The notes below the pieces were generated by a model that did not search any database, was not told the DNA's origin, and was given only the letters and a program-made list of their open reading frames with translations. The translations under genes were made by a program, and so were the position numbers. A DNA stretch of 64,000 bases. Origin: Microvirga sp. BSC39 (GTDB lineage: Bacteria > Pseudomonadota > Alphaproteobacteria > Rhizobiales > Beijerinckiaceae). Shown here one piece after another: positions 26,288 through 34,607 of this stretch. The DNA lies in NCBI RefSeq assembly GCF_000739015.1, contig NZ_JPUG01000075.1, positions 1-64,000 on the forward strand, given 5' to 3'. How positions within the stretch are numbered: the first letter of the stretch is position 1; each line of letters begins with the position of its first letter.

Positions 26288-27538
26288 TCATCGGATGAGA
26301 ATGCCCCGGAAGTCGTTCACGTTCGTCAGCGTCGGCCCAGTGACTACAAGCTTGTCGAGTTTCGCGAAGGCTGTATAGGCGTCGTTACTCGCCAGATAGG
26401 CCGCAAGGTCGATCCCCTTGTCCCGTGCGCACTCATGCAGCATCGGATCGAACCATGCTCCCGCGTTGTCTTCCGAGCCATCGATGCCATCGGTGTCGCA
26501 GGCGATGGCGGAAATGGTCGCTTCGCCTTTCAACTCCAGCGCGAGAGATAACAGAAATTCCGCATTGCGCCCACCGCGCCCCTGGCCTCGCACAGTAACA
26601 GTGGTCTCGCCACCCGACAGCAGGACGCCGGGAGCTCTGACCGGGTCTCCATGCCTGCGGGCCGACTGGGCAATTCCAGCCATGACGCGCCCCACTTCCC
26701 GCGCCTCGCCTTCGATTGCGTCCCCGAGGATTAGGGGTTCAAGACCGAATTCACGCGCCCTCGCTGCAGCGGCATCGAGCGCCATCTTCGGAGTTGCGAG
26801 CATATGCAGGGCGCCGCCCGCAGGAGTTCCGTCGACCACATTGGCCTTGATGGCCTGGAGGACATGGTCAGGTATTTCGATGCCGTACTTGCGCAGGACG
26901 GCCAGAGCGAGATTCGGGTCGACTCGCTCGGGGATCGTTGGGCCGGACCCGATGCTGCTTGGATCGTCGCCTGGAACGTCCGAGATCAGATAGGTGACGA
27001 GCTGCGCCTTGCCGGCTGCCGCCGCGAGCCGCCCGCCCTTGATTGCGGAGAGCGACTTGCGCACCAAGTTCATCTCCCCGATGGGTGCGCCGGATTTCAG
27101 CAAGGCACGGTTGAGATTCTGTTTGTCGGCCAGCGTCACCCCTTCAGCCGGCAACGACAGGAGTGCCGAAGCCCCGCCGGACATGAGACAGATGACGAGA
27201 TCATCCGGGCCAGTCTGCTGTGCGAGAGCCAGGATTCGGCGCGCTGCGTTCAGGCCTGCCTCATCCGGAACCGGATGCGAGGCTTCGACGATCTCAACAA
27301 AGCGGGTTGGCGCCGCATGGCCATAGCGTGTGACCACGAGTCCTTCGCAGGTTCCGCCCGCTCGTGTCCAAGCTTCCTCAAAAGCTCTTGCCATGCGCGC
27401 AGAGGCCTTTCCTGCGCCTAGGACGATAGTTCGTCCCTGTGGTTTCGGCGGCAGCCAACCATCGAACTTTCCCTCTGGGAGAGCTGCGTTCAGCGCCGCA
27501 TCAAACAGAGCCCGCAAAATTTCAGCATCGTTCGGCAT
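26288..27538 (-). CDS. Glycerate 2-kinase, MOFRL/TtuD family
   Basis: This 416-residue protein matches bacterial glycerate 2-kinases (TtuD/GckA type, formerly called hydroxypyruvate reductase), which phosphorylate D-glycerate to 2-phosphoglycerate. Visible features are VLGAGKASARMARAFE, LMSGGASALLSLPAEG, KSLSAIKGGRLAAAA, LISDVPGDDPSSIGSGP and the MOFRL region GVLLSGGETTVTVRGQGRGGRNAEFLLS with DTDGIDGSEDNAGA. It would feed glycerate from sugar-acid breakdown into glycolysis. It is followed 145 bases upstream-to-downstream by no close partner; pgi lies behind it on the same strand. Confidence 0.9.
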   Translation of the reverse strand: MPNDAEILRALFDAALNAALPEGKFDGWLPPKPQGRTIVLGAGKASARMARAFEEAWTRAGGTCEGLVVTRYGHAAPTRFVEIVEASHPVPDEAGLNAARRILALAQQTGPDDLVICLMSGGASALLSLPAEGVTLADKQNLNRALLKSGAPIGEMNLVRKSLSAIKGGRLAAAAGKAQLVTYLISDVPGDDPSSIGSGPTIPERVDPNLALAVLRKYGIEIPDHVLQAIKANVVDGTPAGGALHMLATPKMALDAAAARAREFGLEPLILGDAIEGEAREVGRVMAGIAQSARRHGDPVRAPGVLLSGGETTVTVRGQGRGGRNAEFLLSLALELKGEATISAIACDTDGIDGSEDNAGAWFDPMLHECARDKGIDLAAYLASNDAYTAFAKLDKLVVTGPTLTNVNDFRGILIR

Positions 27539-27684
27539 TACTGACCTCGTGACAGAGTTTGTTTGTGGAGAGGTAAAATGCGGGCTGCCTGACCTGTCTT
27601 ATGTGAGCCGGCAGATTGGGATGCTAGTGAAAGCATCGATGGTGGGTAGTGCGTTGATGACATTTGGGCCTAGCAGATTCGAGC

Positions 27685-29334
27685 CTAATCCGTAAGCCTG
27701 CGAAGATGCTGGATGTGGTTGATCAGGCCGGTCGTCGAGCTATCATGCCCTGTCGCTGTCTCCTGGCTTTGGAGCTCCGGCAGGATCCGTGATGCGAGTT
27801 CCTTGCCGAGTTCAACACCCCACTGATCATAGCTGTTGATGCCCCAGATGATGCCCTGGACGAAAATCTTGTGCTCGTAAAGCGCAATCAGGGAGCCGAG
27901 ACGGCGAGGCGTCAGCTTGTGGTAAAGGATTGAGGTCGTAGGCCGGTTTCCATCGAACACTCTATGCGGCACGAGGGCATCCAAGGCCTCACCCGTTAGG
28001 CCTTGTTTCTGAAGCTCGGCTCGGACTTCATCTGCCGTCTTGCCAAACGCGAGGGCCTCAGTCTGCGCCAAGAAGTTCGCGAGCAGCTTTTCATGATGAT
28101 CTGCCAAGGGCGTCTGGCTCTCGGCCGCAGCGAGAAAGTCGGCTGGTATCAGCCCCGTGCCTTGGTGGAGAAGCTGAAAGAATGCGTGTTGACCATTTGT
28201 GCCCGGCTCACCCCAGATGATCGGGCCCGTGTCATAGTCCACCCGCGTGCCGTCTCGGCGCACGGACTTGCCATTGCTCTCCATATCGCCCTGCTGGAAG
28301 TAGGCGGCAAACCGAACGAGGTGCTGGTCGTAAGGCAGCAGGGCGAGGGTCGAGGCGCCCAAGAAATTGCGGTACCAGACGCCAAGTAGGCCCATGATCA
28401 CGGGCATATTCTGCTCAAGGGGAGCACTGCGGAAGTGCTCGTCCATTTCATGGGCGCCCTCAAGCAGTTCGGTGAAGCGCTCAAACCCGACGGCCAACAT
28501 GATCGGCAGGCCGACAGCGGACCAAAGGCTGTAGCGTCCGCCAACCCAGTCCCAGAACTCGAACATGTTCGTCGTATCGATGCCAAACCGCGCCACCTCG
28601 GCAGCATCGGTCGAGATGGCGACGAAGTGTTTCGCGACCGCGTCCTCGCCCAAGGCGTTGGTTAGCCAGGACCGCGCGCTAGCAGCGTTCGTCATTGTCT
28701 CCTGCGTCGTGAAGGTTTTTGATGCCACAATGAACAGCGTGTGCGCAGGGTTGAGACGAGCGAGGGTGTGAGTGAGATGAGCCGCGTCGACATTAGACAC
28801 GAAATGCGGCCTCAGGTCCGGTCGCTGGTACGGCTTCAGCGCCTCGCAAGCCATGACAGAGCCGAGGTCGGAGCCACCGATGCCGATATTGACTACGTCT
28901 GTGATGACCTCCTCCGTCGACCCGCGCCAAGCGCCGCTTCGGACCCGCTCTGAGAACAGACGCATCTTTTCCAGCACAGCCGCGATCTCCGGCATGACGT
29001 CGATGCCATCGACAAGGATCGGTCGTTCTGCGCGGTTGCGCAACGCGACGTGCAGCACGGCTCGATTCTCGGTACTGTTAATCTTCTCCCCCGCGAACAT
29101 CCTATCGCGCCAGCCCTCCACATCCCCGACCCTGGCCAAGTCGAGCAGAAGTGTCATGGTTTTGGCTGTGATCCGGTGCTTGGAGTAGTCGAGCAGAAGA
29201 TCATCAATCCGTAGTGAGAAGTGTTGGAAACGCTTCGGGTCTTGGGAGAACAGATCACGCAGATGAAGATTGCGTATGCTATCAGAATGCGCCTGAAGCG
29301 CGTGCCAAGCCGGGAAGTCCGTGATTGTCTTCAT
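27685..29334 (-). CDS. pgi: Glucose-6-phosphate isomerase
   Basis: This 549-residue enzyme interconverts glucose 6-phosphate and fructose 6-phosphate. I start at ATG 29334 (MKTITDFPAWHALQAH), which gives normal length. Signatures are DWVGGRYSLWSAVGLP (PGI signature 1 region), IGIGGSDLGSVMACEAL, and GVELGKELASRILPEL (signature 2 region). Its presence inside an accessory catabolic region beside glycerate kinase is unusual for a housekeeping gene; it may be the only copy or a second one. Confidence 0.95.
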   Translation of the reverse strand: MKTITDFPAWHALQAHSDSIRNLHLRDLFSQDPKRFQHFSLRIDDLLLDYSKHRITAKTMTLLLDLARVGDVEGWRDRMFAGEKINSTENRAVLHVALRNRAERPILVDGIDVMPEIAAVLEKMRLFSERVRSGAWRGSTEEVITDVVNIGIGGSDLGSVMACEALKPYQRPDLRPHFVSNVDAAHLTHTLARLNPAHTLFIVASKTFTTQETMTNAASARSWLTNALGEDAVAKHFVAISTDAAEVARFGIDTTNMFEFWDWVGGRYSLWSAVGLPIMLAVGFERFTELLEGAHEMDEHFRSAPLEQNMPVIMGLLGVWYRNFLGASTLALLPYDQHLVRFAAYFQQGDMESNGKSVRRDGTRVDYDTGPIIWGEPGTNGQHAFFQLLHQGTGLIPADFLAAAESQTPLADHHEKLLANFLAQTEALAFGKTADEVRAELQKQGLTGEALDALVPHRVFDGNRPTTSILYHKLTPRRLGSLIALYEHKIFVQGIIWGINSYDQWGVELGKELASRILPELQSQETATGHDSSTTGLINHIQHLRRLTD

Positions 29335-29545
29335 CGCGTCGGAGCCCTGTCTATGAGAAATGCTCGGGTAATCCAGCTTCGCTCTCCAAATACGACCGGG
29401 CAAGCGCAACTTTACGCCTTTACCTGTAAGTCAAGCTTTCAACCGTCACGTCAGATCTGCTGGACTTGCCCCAACGCCTTTGAGTCCCGCCACGCTTAGC
29501 AGAAGAGGTCAGAACATTTTCCTCAATCATGATCGTGAGAGATAA

Positions 29546-29558
29546 TTGGTTATGCCAA
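29546..29558. promoter_or_regulatory. FadR-type operator box 1 (TTGGTTATGCCAA)
   Basis: A palindrome with one mismatch; the arms extend to AATTGG and CCAATT around a 5-base centre. It fits the FadR-subfamily consensus TNGTNNNACNA imperfectly. It is 92 bases before the TRAP binding-protein start and 43 bases upstream of box 2. Confidence 0.6.
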
Positions 29559-29600
29559 TTTAGACAACGCTTGCCATCCGCTAAGCGTTCGGCTAACTTT

Positions 29601-29613
29601 TTGGTATAACCAA
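29601..29613. promoter_or_regulatory. FadR-type operator box 2 (TTGGTATAACCAA)
   Basis: A perfect palindrome matching the FadR-subfamily consensus TNGTNNNACNA. It lies 37 bases before the start of the TRAP binding-protein gene, where a repressor would block transcription. The identical 13-mer occurs again at 33720. Confidence 0.75.
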
Positions 29614-29649
29614 TAAGAACATCGTAACGTTTTCATGGAGGAGACAAGA

Positions 29650-30645
29650 ATGCTGAAGTCGATGATTCGTGGCTTGGCCACAGCCGCTGTAATGATTGCT
29701 GCGACGGCAGCGAGTGCTCAGACCAATTTTACTCTCTCAACGCCTGATCCGGATAATTCTGAAATTACTCTTGCGGCTAACAAGTTCGCCGAGCTGGTGT
29801 CGCAGAAGACAGGCGGTAAGGTCACGATCAAGGTGTTCCCAAATGGCCAGCTGTATGGCGGCGATCCCTCAGCTGCAGTGAAGCAGCTTTCAGGTGGCTC
29901 GCTCGACATGCTGCTGCTCTCGACGTCGCTCTATGCCAACTTCAACCCGAAGTTCACGGCGATTTCAGTTCCGTACCTCTTCACCGATACGGCGCAGCTC
30001 CGCACATACCTGTCCGGACCGCTGGGCCAGGAGCTGATCGCCGACCTTAACAAGATTGGTATTCAAGGCCTTGGCCTGTGGCCGCGTCCGTTCCGCCAGA
30101 TGACCAATTCGCGCAAGCCGATCACCAGTCCGCAGGATCTGGCCGGCATGAAGTTTCGCGTACCCAACAATCCGCTCTGGGTTGAGTTCTTTAAGAAGAT
30201 GGGCGCTGCCCCGACCCCAATGGCGTTTGCAGAGGTTTACAATGCCCTGCAGCTGAAGGTCATCGACGGCCAGGAAAACCCGATCAACATCCCGGTTACG
30301 GCTAAGTTCTACGAAGTGCAGTCCTTCGCCACCATGACGAACCATATGGCGGATGGTTGGGTGCTGGGGATCAACCCTGCTAAGTACAACGCACTCCCTG
30401 AAGACCAGAAGAAGTCTATCAAAGAAGCGGCTGTTGAGGCCGAGGCCTGGAAGGTGGAAAACGACGCCGCAGACGAGGGCAAGTCAATCGCAGCGCTCAC
30501 CGAGAAGGGCATGAAGGTCGACCGCTTGACCCCTGAGCAACAGAAGGCTTTCGCGGACGTCGCCAAGGAGCTGTTTCCGACCTTCGCCAAGCTCGTGAAG
30601 GATCAGACCTTCTTCGACCGCACCATCGCGGCCGTCGGCAAGTAG
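29650..30645 (+). CDS. TRAP transporter substrate-binding protein, DctP family
   Basis: This 331-residue protein starts at ATG 29650 behind GGAGGAGAC. The signal peptide ends ATAASAQ. Family features are FPNGQLYGGDPSAAVKQLSGGSLDML, PQDLAGMKFRVPNNPLWVEF (ligand Arg region) and NALQLKVIDGQENPINI. It begins a transcription unit with DctQ, DctM and a 2-hydroxyacid dehydrogenase under two FadR-type boxes. It is distant from the other two DctP proteins in the window, so it binds a different ligand. Confidence 0.92.
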   Translation: MLKSMIRGLATAAVMIAATAASAQTNFTLSTPDPDNSEITLAANKFAELVSQKTGGKVTIKVFPNGQLYGGDPSAAVKQLSGGSLDMLLLSTSLYANFNPKFTAISVPYLFTDTAQLRTYLSGPLGQELIADLNKIGIQGLGLWPRPFRQMTNSRKPITSPQDLAGMKFRVPNNPLWVEFFKKMGAAPTPMAFAEVYNALQLKVIDGQENPINIPVTAKFYEVQSFATMTNHMADGWVLGINPAKYNALPEDQKKSIKEAAVEAEAWKVENDAADEGKSIAALTEKGMKVDRLTPEQQKAFADVAKELFPTFAKLVKDQTFFDRTIAAVGK

Positions 30646-30665
30646 TAAAACAAGTCCTACAGGGC

Positions 30666-30693
30666 ATCCTGGTCGCGATCCTGCGGCCAGGAT
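30666..30693 (+). other. Intercistronic hairpin after the third dctP-type gene
   Basis: ATCCTGG (30666-30672) and CCAGGAT (30687-30693) form a perfect 7-bp stem, with further pairing inside the loop. It starts 20 bases after the binding-protein stop and ends 21 bases before the DctQ start. No T-run follows. The likely role is mRNA stabilisation of the upstream cistron. Confidence 0.5.
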
Positions 30694-30714
30694 TCATCTG
30701 GGAGGTAAAGCCCC

Positions 30715-31269
30715 ATGGCTCAACAACCGTCTTTGCTCGGCCGGTTCGTCAAGCTCACTGCCGACTTCGCAGCCGGCGCCACGGCAGCCGGAATTCTGAT
30801 CGTCGTGGTCGTGCAGATCGTGGGCCGCTTGATCGGGCAGCCAGTCTCCTGGTCTGAGGAGGCCACTCGCTTTCTCTTTGTCTGGATGGTTTTCCTGGGC
30901 CTCGCCGCAGGGTTCCGCACCGTTGAAAGTGCCCGGGTTATGGTGTTCATCGCTGCAGCGCCAAGACTGTTCCGGCGATTGGCGGTGCCAATTTATGTGG
31001 TCTCATCCGTTCTATTCTTCGGCATCATGGGGTGGACTGGCCTTAGCCTCGTCCGCCAGCAGATCATGATGAGCGAAGAGGCGGCAACGCTCGCCATCCC
31101 AATGTGGGTGATCGGTCTCATCATGCCCATCTCGGCAATTCTAGCCATCTTGGCCATCGTTGAGTCCCTGAAGACAAAGCGCGATCTCATTGCGCTTCCG
31201 GAGGTTGGCGCGCCGCGGGTCGACCTCGACGAGCCTGATGTCTTTGTTTCGAAAGGACATACGCCGTGA
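30715..31269 (+). CDS. TRAP transporter small permease, DctQ family
   Basis: This 184-residue protein has four membrane segments. The family pattern is seen in VVVQIVGRLIGQPVSWSEEATRFLFVWMVFLGLAAGFRTVESARV. Its stop codon overlaps the GTG start of the DctM gene (GTGA), indicating coupled translation. A GGGAGG site precedes its start. Confidence 0.9.
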   Translation: MAQQPSLLGRFVKLTADFAAGATAAGILIVVVVQIVGRLIGQPVSWSEEATRFLFVWMVFLGLAAGFRTVESARVMVFIAAAPRLFRRLAVPIYVVSSVLFFGIMGWTGLSLVRQQIMMSEEAATLAIPMWVIGLIMPISAILAILAIVESLKTKRDLIALPEVGAPRVDLDEPDVFVSKGHTP

Positions 31270-32546
31270 GCATTGCGCTTCTTCTTCTCTTTCTAGGGCT
31301 GTCCGCCCTTGGCGTTCCTTTGGCAGTGGCGCTCGGCCTGGCTAGCGTGGCGGTCATCATGATGTTCACGTCCACCCCGATCGATCTCCTCTCGCAGAGT
31401 ATGTTCTCGGCGATGAACTCCTTCCTGCTTGTGGCCGTGCCACTCTTCATCCTGGTCGGGCACTTCATGGAGCGGGGGCGTGTGGCCGAGCGCATCTTCG
31501 ACTTCGCCGAGGCGATGGTGGGCTGGATGCCCGGCGGCCTCGGCCACGTAAACGTGGTTTCCTCCGTGATCTTCGGCGGCATCTCCGGATCATCTGTTGC
31601 CGACATCGCGTCTGTCGGCGCGATCGAGATCAAAGCTATGGAGCGGCATGGCTTTCCCAAGAGTTACGCGGTCGGAATGACGCTCGTCACCTCGACGCTG
31701 TCCTCCATCATCCCGCCATCTATCCTGGTCGTGATCGCAGGCTCGATCGCAAACGTCTCCATCGGCACGCTGCTGGTGGCTGGCCTGATCCCAGGCCTGT
31801 TCATCGCCTTCGTGTTCATGGTGTTCAACCATTTCTACGCTGTGCGCTACGGCTATAATCCACCGACTCCGTTCAATCTCCGCTTGGTCGTGACGACTGG
31901 GCTTCGCGCTATCCTGCCGATGCTGACACCGGTCATCCTGCTCGGCGGTATCGTCAATGGCTTCTTCACGCCGACGGAAGCCGCCGCCATCGCGGTGCTC
32001 TATACGATGTTTCTGTCGGTCATCGTTTATCGCTCAATTCCTCCAGCAGAGATATGGAATATCCTGGTCGAGACGGCCCGGGCCTCTGGGACGATTCTTT
32101 TCATTGCCGCGACCGCGAAGCTCGCTGCCTGGGTGTTCGCCTTCGACGGCCTGCCAGTCCAGGTCGCTAATTTGCTAGGCAGCATCAGCACCGGCCCGAC
32201 CATGGCGCTGTTCCTGATCTTCCTGTTCCTCATCGTGGTTGGGATGTTCATGGATGCGATTGCAGCCATGTTCATCTTGATACCGGTGCTGCTACCTCCG
32301 GCACTGAAAATGGGCATCGACCCGATGCACTTTTTGATCGTAACCGTGATCACCCTCACGCTTGGCCTTGTCACGCCGCCGGTGGGTGTCTGTCTCTTCG
32401 CTGTGGCTCAAGTGGCGAAAATGCGGATTGAGGACGTTATCCGCGGATCTATGATCCCGGTTGGGATCCTGACCGCCGCGATCCTAGCGCTGGTCCTGTT
32501 CCCAGTTTTGACTCTGGGGCCGATCAGGCTCCTCGGGCTTTATTGA
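31266..32546 (+). CDS. TRAP transporter large permease, DctM family
   Basis: This 426-residue permease has about 12 membrane segments. Hallmarks are MNSFLLVAVPLFILVGHFMERG, FGGISGSSVADIASVGAIEIKAMERHG, LSSIIPPSILVVIAG and TPPVGVCLFAVAQVAK. It starts with GTG overlapping the DctQ stop. It uses sodium gradients to import the ligand of the preceding binding protein. Confidence 0.93.
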   Translation: MSIALLLLFLGLSALGVPLAVALGLASVAVIMMFTSTPIDLLSQSMFSAMNSFLLVAVPLFILVGHFMERGRVAERIFDFAEAMVGWMPGGLGHVNVVSSVIFGGISGSSVADIASVGAIEIKAMERHGFPKSYAVGMTLVTSTLSSIIPPSILVVIAGSIANVSIGTLLVAGLIPGLFIAFVFMVFNHFYAVRYGYNPPTPFNLRLVVTTGLRAILPMLTPVILLGGIVNGFFTPTEAAAIAVLYTMFLSVIVYRSIPPAEIWNILVETARASGTILFIAATAKLAAWVFAFDGLPVQVANLLGSISTGPTMALFLIFLFLIVVGMFMDAIAAMFILIPVLLPPALKMGIDPMHFLIVTVITLTLGLVTPPVGVCLFAVAQVAKMRIEDVIRGSMIPVGILTAAILALVLFPVLTLGPIRLLGLY

Positions 32547-32693
32547 CGGCAACAAGTCAAGAAAGGGCAGGGTGTATCAACATCGGGCCCTTTGCATTTC
32601 CTGGCGACGGTGGAAGCCGGTTTGTCGAGGCGGATCCAGACCTCACATGCCGCGCATAGATCGCCACAACCGACTCGCAGAAAGTGGTGTCGT

Positions 32694-33674
32694 ATGACTG
32701 AATCTCTGCCCGATGCGCCGGCTCGCATTGTGTTCCTCGATCGAGAGACGCTCTCTCCAGAAGCACAGCTGCGGACGCTATCTTTCCCCCATGAGCTTAT
32801 CACCTATGGCAAGACCGCTCCGGGCGATGTAGGCACGCGCATTGCTGATGCTGATATCGTCATCACCAACAAGGCATCGGTAAGACGCGATGCCATCGCG
32901 CAGGCACCTAGGCTCAAGCTCGTCGCTGTTGCGGCCACCGGGTACGACGTCGTCGACGTCGCAGCCTGCCAGGAACGCGGCATTTCCGTGTGCAACATCC
33001 GCAATTATGCGGTGAACACTGTGCCCGAACACACTTTTGCGCTGATCCTCGCCCTGCGGCGCAGCATCCTAGCCTATGCGGATGCTGTTCGCCGAGGCCG
33101 ATGGCAGGAGGCGGGTCAGTTCTGCTTCTTCGACTATCCAATCCGCGATCTCGCCGGCTCGACCCTCGGTATCATCGGCGATGGCGTGCTTGGTCAAGCC
33201 GTCGCCGACATCGCCCGCGGCTTCGGCATGCGAGTGCTGTTCTCCGCCTACAAGAGCTCAACCGGCATGGGTCCGCTCTACACCCCTTTCGAGAATGTGC
33301 TCCGCCAGAGCGATGTCATCACGCTGCACTCTCCGCTGATGCCATCGACCCGCAACATGATCGCCGCTCCGGAATTCGCCCTTATGGAGCGCCGGCCCCT
33401 GCTCATCAACACGGCCCGCGGAGGGCTGGTGGACGAGGCTGCCCTGGCGGATGCGCTCACAGCCGGACAAATCTCCGGCGCCGCCTTTGATGTAGTCACG
33501 GCGGAACCGCCAGCTGCGGATCACCCATTCATGCGCCTGCTGGAACGGCCCGACTTCATCCTTACGCCGCACGTGGCTTGGGCGAGCAGCGAGGCTGTCC
33601 AGGGGCTCACGGACCAGCTGTTTGAGAACATCGAGCTGTTTCGGGCCGGCAGCCCAAGGAACCTAGTAACGTAA
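32694..33674 (+). CDS. D-isomer-specific 2-hydroxyacid dehydrogenase
   Basis: This 326-residue enzyme starts at ATG 32694 (MTESLPDAPARIVFLD); an upstream frame extension is not family-like. The NAD loop is LGIIGDGVLGQAVA (GxGxxG-type GDGVLG), with catalytic Arg in INTARGG, Glu in TAEPPAADHP and His in LTPHVAW. It resembles glycerate/hydroxypyruvate dehydrogenases. It is the last gene of the TRAP transcription unit. With glycerate 2-kinase divergently encoded upstream, reduction of hydroxypyruvate to glycerate is a reasonable proposal. Confidence 0.88.
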   Translation: MTESLPDAPARIVFLDRETLSPEAQLRTLSFPHELITYGKTAPGDVGTRIADADIVITNKASVRRDAIAQAPRLKLVAVAATGYDVVDVAACQERGISVCNIRNYAVNTVPEHTFALILALRRSILAYADAVRRGRWQEAGQFCFFDYPIRDLAGSTLGIIGDGVLGQAVADIARGFGMRVLFSAYKSSTGMGPLYTPFENVLRQSDVITLHSPLMPSTRNMIAAPEFALMERRPLLINTARGGLVDEAALADALTAGQISGAAFDVVTAEPPAADHPFMRLLERPDFILTPHVAWASSEAVQGLTDQLFENIELFRAGSPRNLVT

Positions 33675-33676
33675 AA

Positions 33677-33689
33677 TTGGTACAACCAA
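33677..33689. promoter_or_regulatory. FadR-type operator box 3 (TTGGTACAACCAA)
   Basis: The arms TTGGT and ACCAA are perfect, and the palindrome extends to AATTGG and CCAATT. It starts 3 bases after the dehydrogenase stop codon and 106 bases before the aldolase start, 43 bases from box 4. Confidence 0.7.
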
Positions 33690-33719
33690 TTGATGTTTGT
33701 GCTTGTACTTCGGCTTTAA

Positions 33720-33732
33720 TTGGTATAACCAA
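33720..33732. promoter_or_regulatory. FadR-type operator box 4 (TTGGTATAACCAA)
   Basis: Identical in all 13 bases to box 2. It lies 51 bases before the aldolase start, so the aldolase operon must have its own regulated promoter in the 108-base gap behind the TRAP unit. Confidence 0.75.
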
Positions 33733-33782
33733 ATCTAATCCCAGTTTCGTCGGCAACATCCGACCTGCATTAAGGAGCCTCT

Positions 33783-34607
33783 ATGTTTCTCGGGAAAGAA
33801 GTTCGTCTGAACCGGATCGTGAATCCCAAGTCTGGCCGCATGCTCGCCATCACGGTTGACCATCCGATCACCCGCGGGATGATGCCCGGACTCGTGGATA
33901 TCCGCTCTGTTATGCGCAAGGTTGTAGCCGGCAAGCCTGACGGTATCACCATGCACAAGGGCATCGCCGAGAAGGTGTTCGCACCCTATGCCGGCCAAGC
34001 CTCAATCATCTTGAAGGCTAGTGCCTATTCCGTGCAGTACCATCCGACGTACGACACGCCCGTTGCGGATGTGGAGGAAGCGGTGCGCTTTGGCGCTGAC
34101 GCTATTTCGGTGGGCTGCATCGTCGGCGGTCCCGATCAGGCCCAGCAGCTGACATTCCTTGGCAAGATCTCCAAGGAAGCAGCGTCGGCCGGCATGCCGC
34201 TTGTCGCGCACATCTATCCGAAGGGCGCTCTGATCAAGGATCAGCACGACGCTGAGGTGTTGGCCTACGCGGTGCGCGCTGGCGCCGAGCTTGGCGTCGA
34301 CATCATCAAAACCATGTGGTCTGGTTCAGCCGAGAGCTTCCGCTCGGTGGTGGATGCCTGCCCGTCCATCGTGGCTCTGGCTGGTGGCGAGATGGGCGAG
34401 ACTCTGGAGGACTATTTGCGCATGACCCGCCAGGCACTCGATGTTGGTATGCGCGGCGTTACCTATGGCCGCTTCGTGTGGTCTCACCCGCATACCTCCG
34501 CCGTTATCAAATCCTTGTCCGCTTTGATGCACGATGACGCCAGCGTCGAAGGAGCTCTCAAAGTTTACGAGCGCGCCCTTGAAGAAGAGAAGGATCTCCA
34601 GAAATGA
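33783..34607 (+). CDS. DhnA/LsrF-type class I aldolase
   Basis: This 274-residue TIM-barrel enzyme is of the DeoC/DhnA-type aldolase family that includes LsrF and archaeal-type fructose-bisphosphate aldolase. Visible features are MLAITVDHPITRGMMPGL (conserved DHP), LVAHIYPKGALIKD, the Schiff-base Lys in GVDIIKTMWSGS (about residue 178) and IVALAGGEMGETLEDY. AGGAG precedes the ATG. It overlaps the next gene by ATGA. With a kinase and polyol dehydrogenase in the same operon, cleavage of a phosphorylated ketose is likely; an LsrF-like thiolase reaction is the alternative. Confidence 0.82.
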   Translation: MFLGKEVRLNRIVNPKSGRMLAITVDHPITRGMMPGLVDIRSVMRKVVAGKPDGITMHKGIAEKVFAPYAGQASIILKASAYSVQYHPTYDTPVADVEEAVRFGADAISVGCIVGGPDQAQQLTFLGKISKEAASAGMPLVAHIYPKGALIKDQHDAEVLAYAVRAGAELGVDIIKTMWSGSAESFRSVVDACPSIVALAGGEMGETLEDYLRMTRQALDVGMRGVTYGRFVWSHPHTSAVIKSLSALMHDDASVEGALKVYERALEEEKDLQK

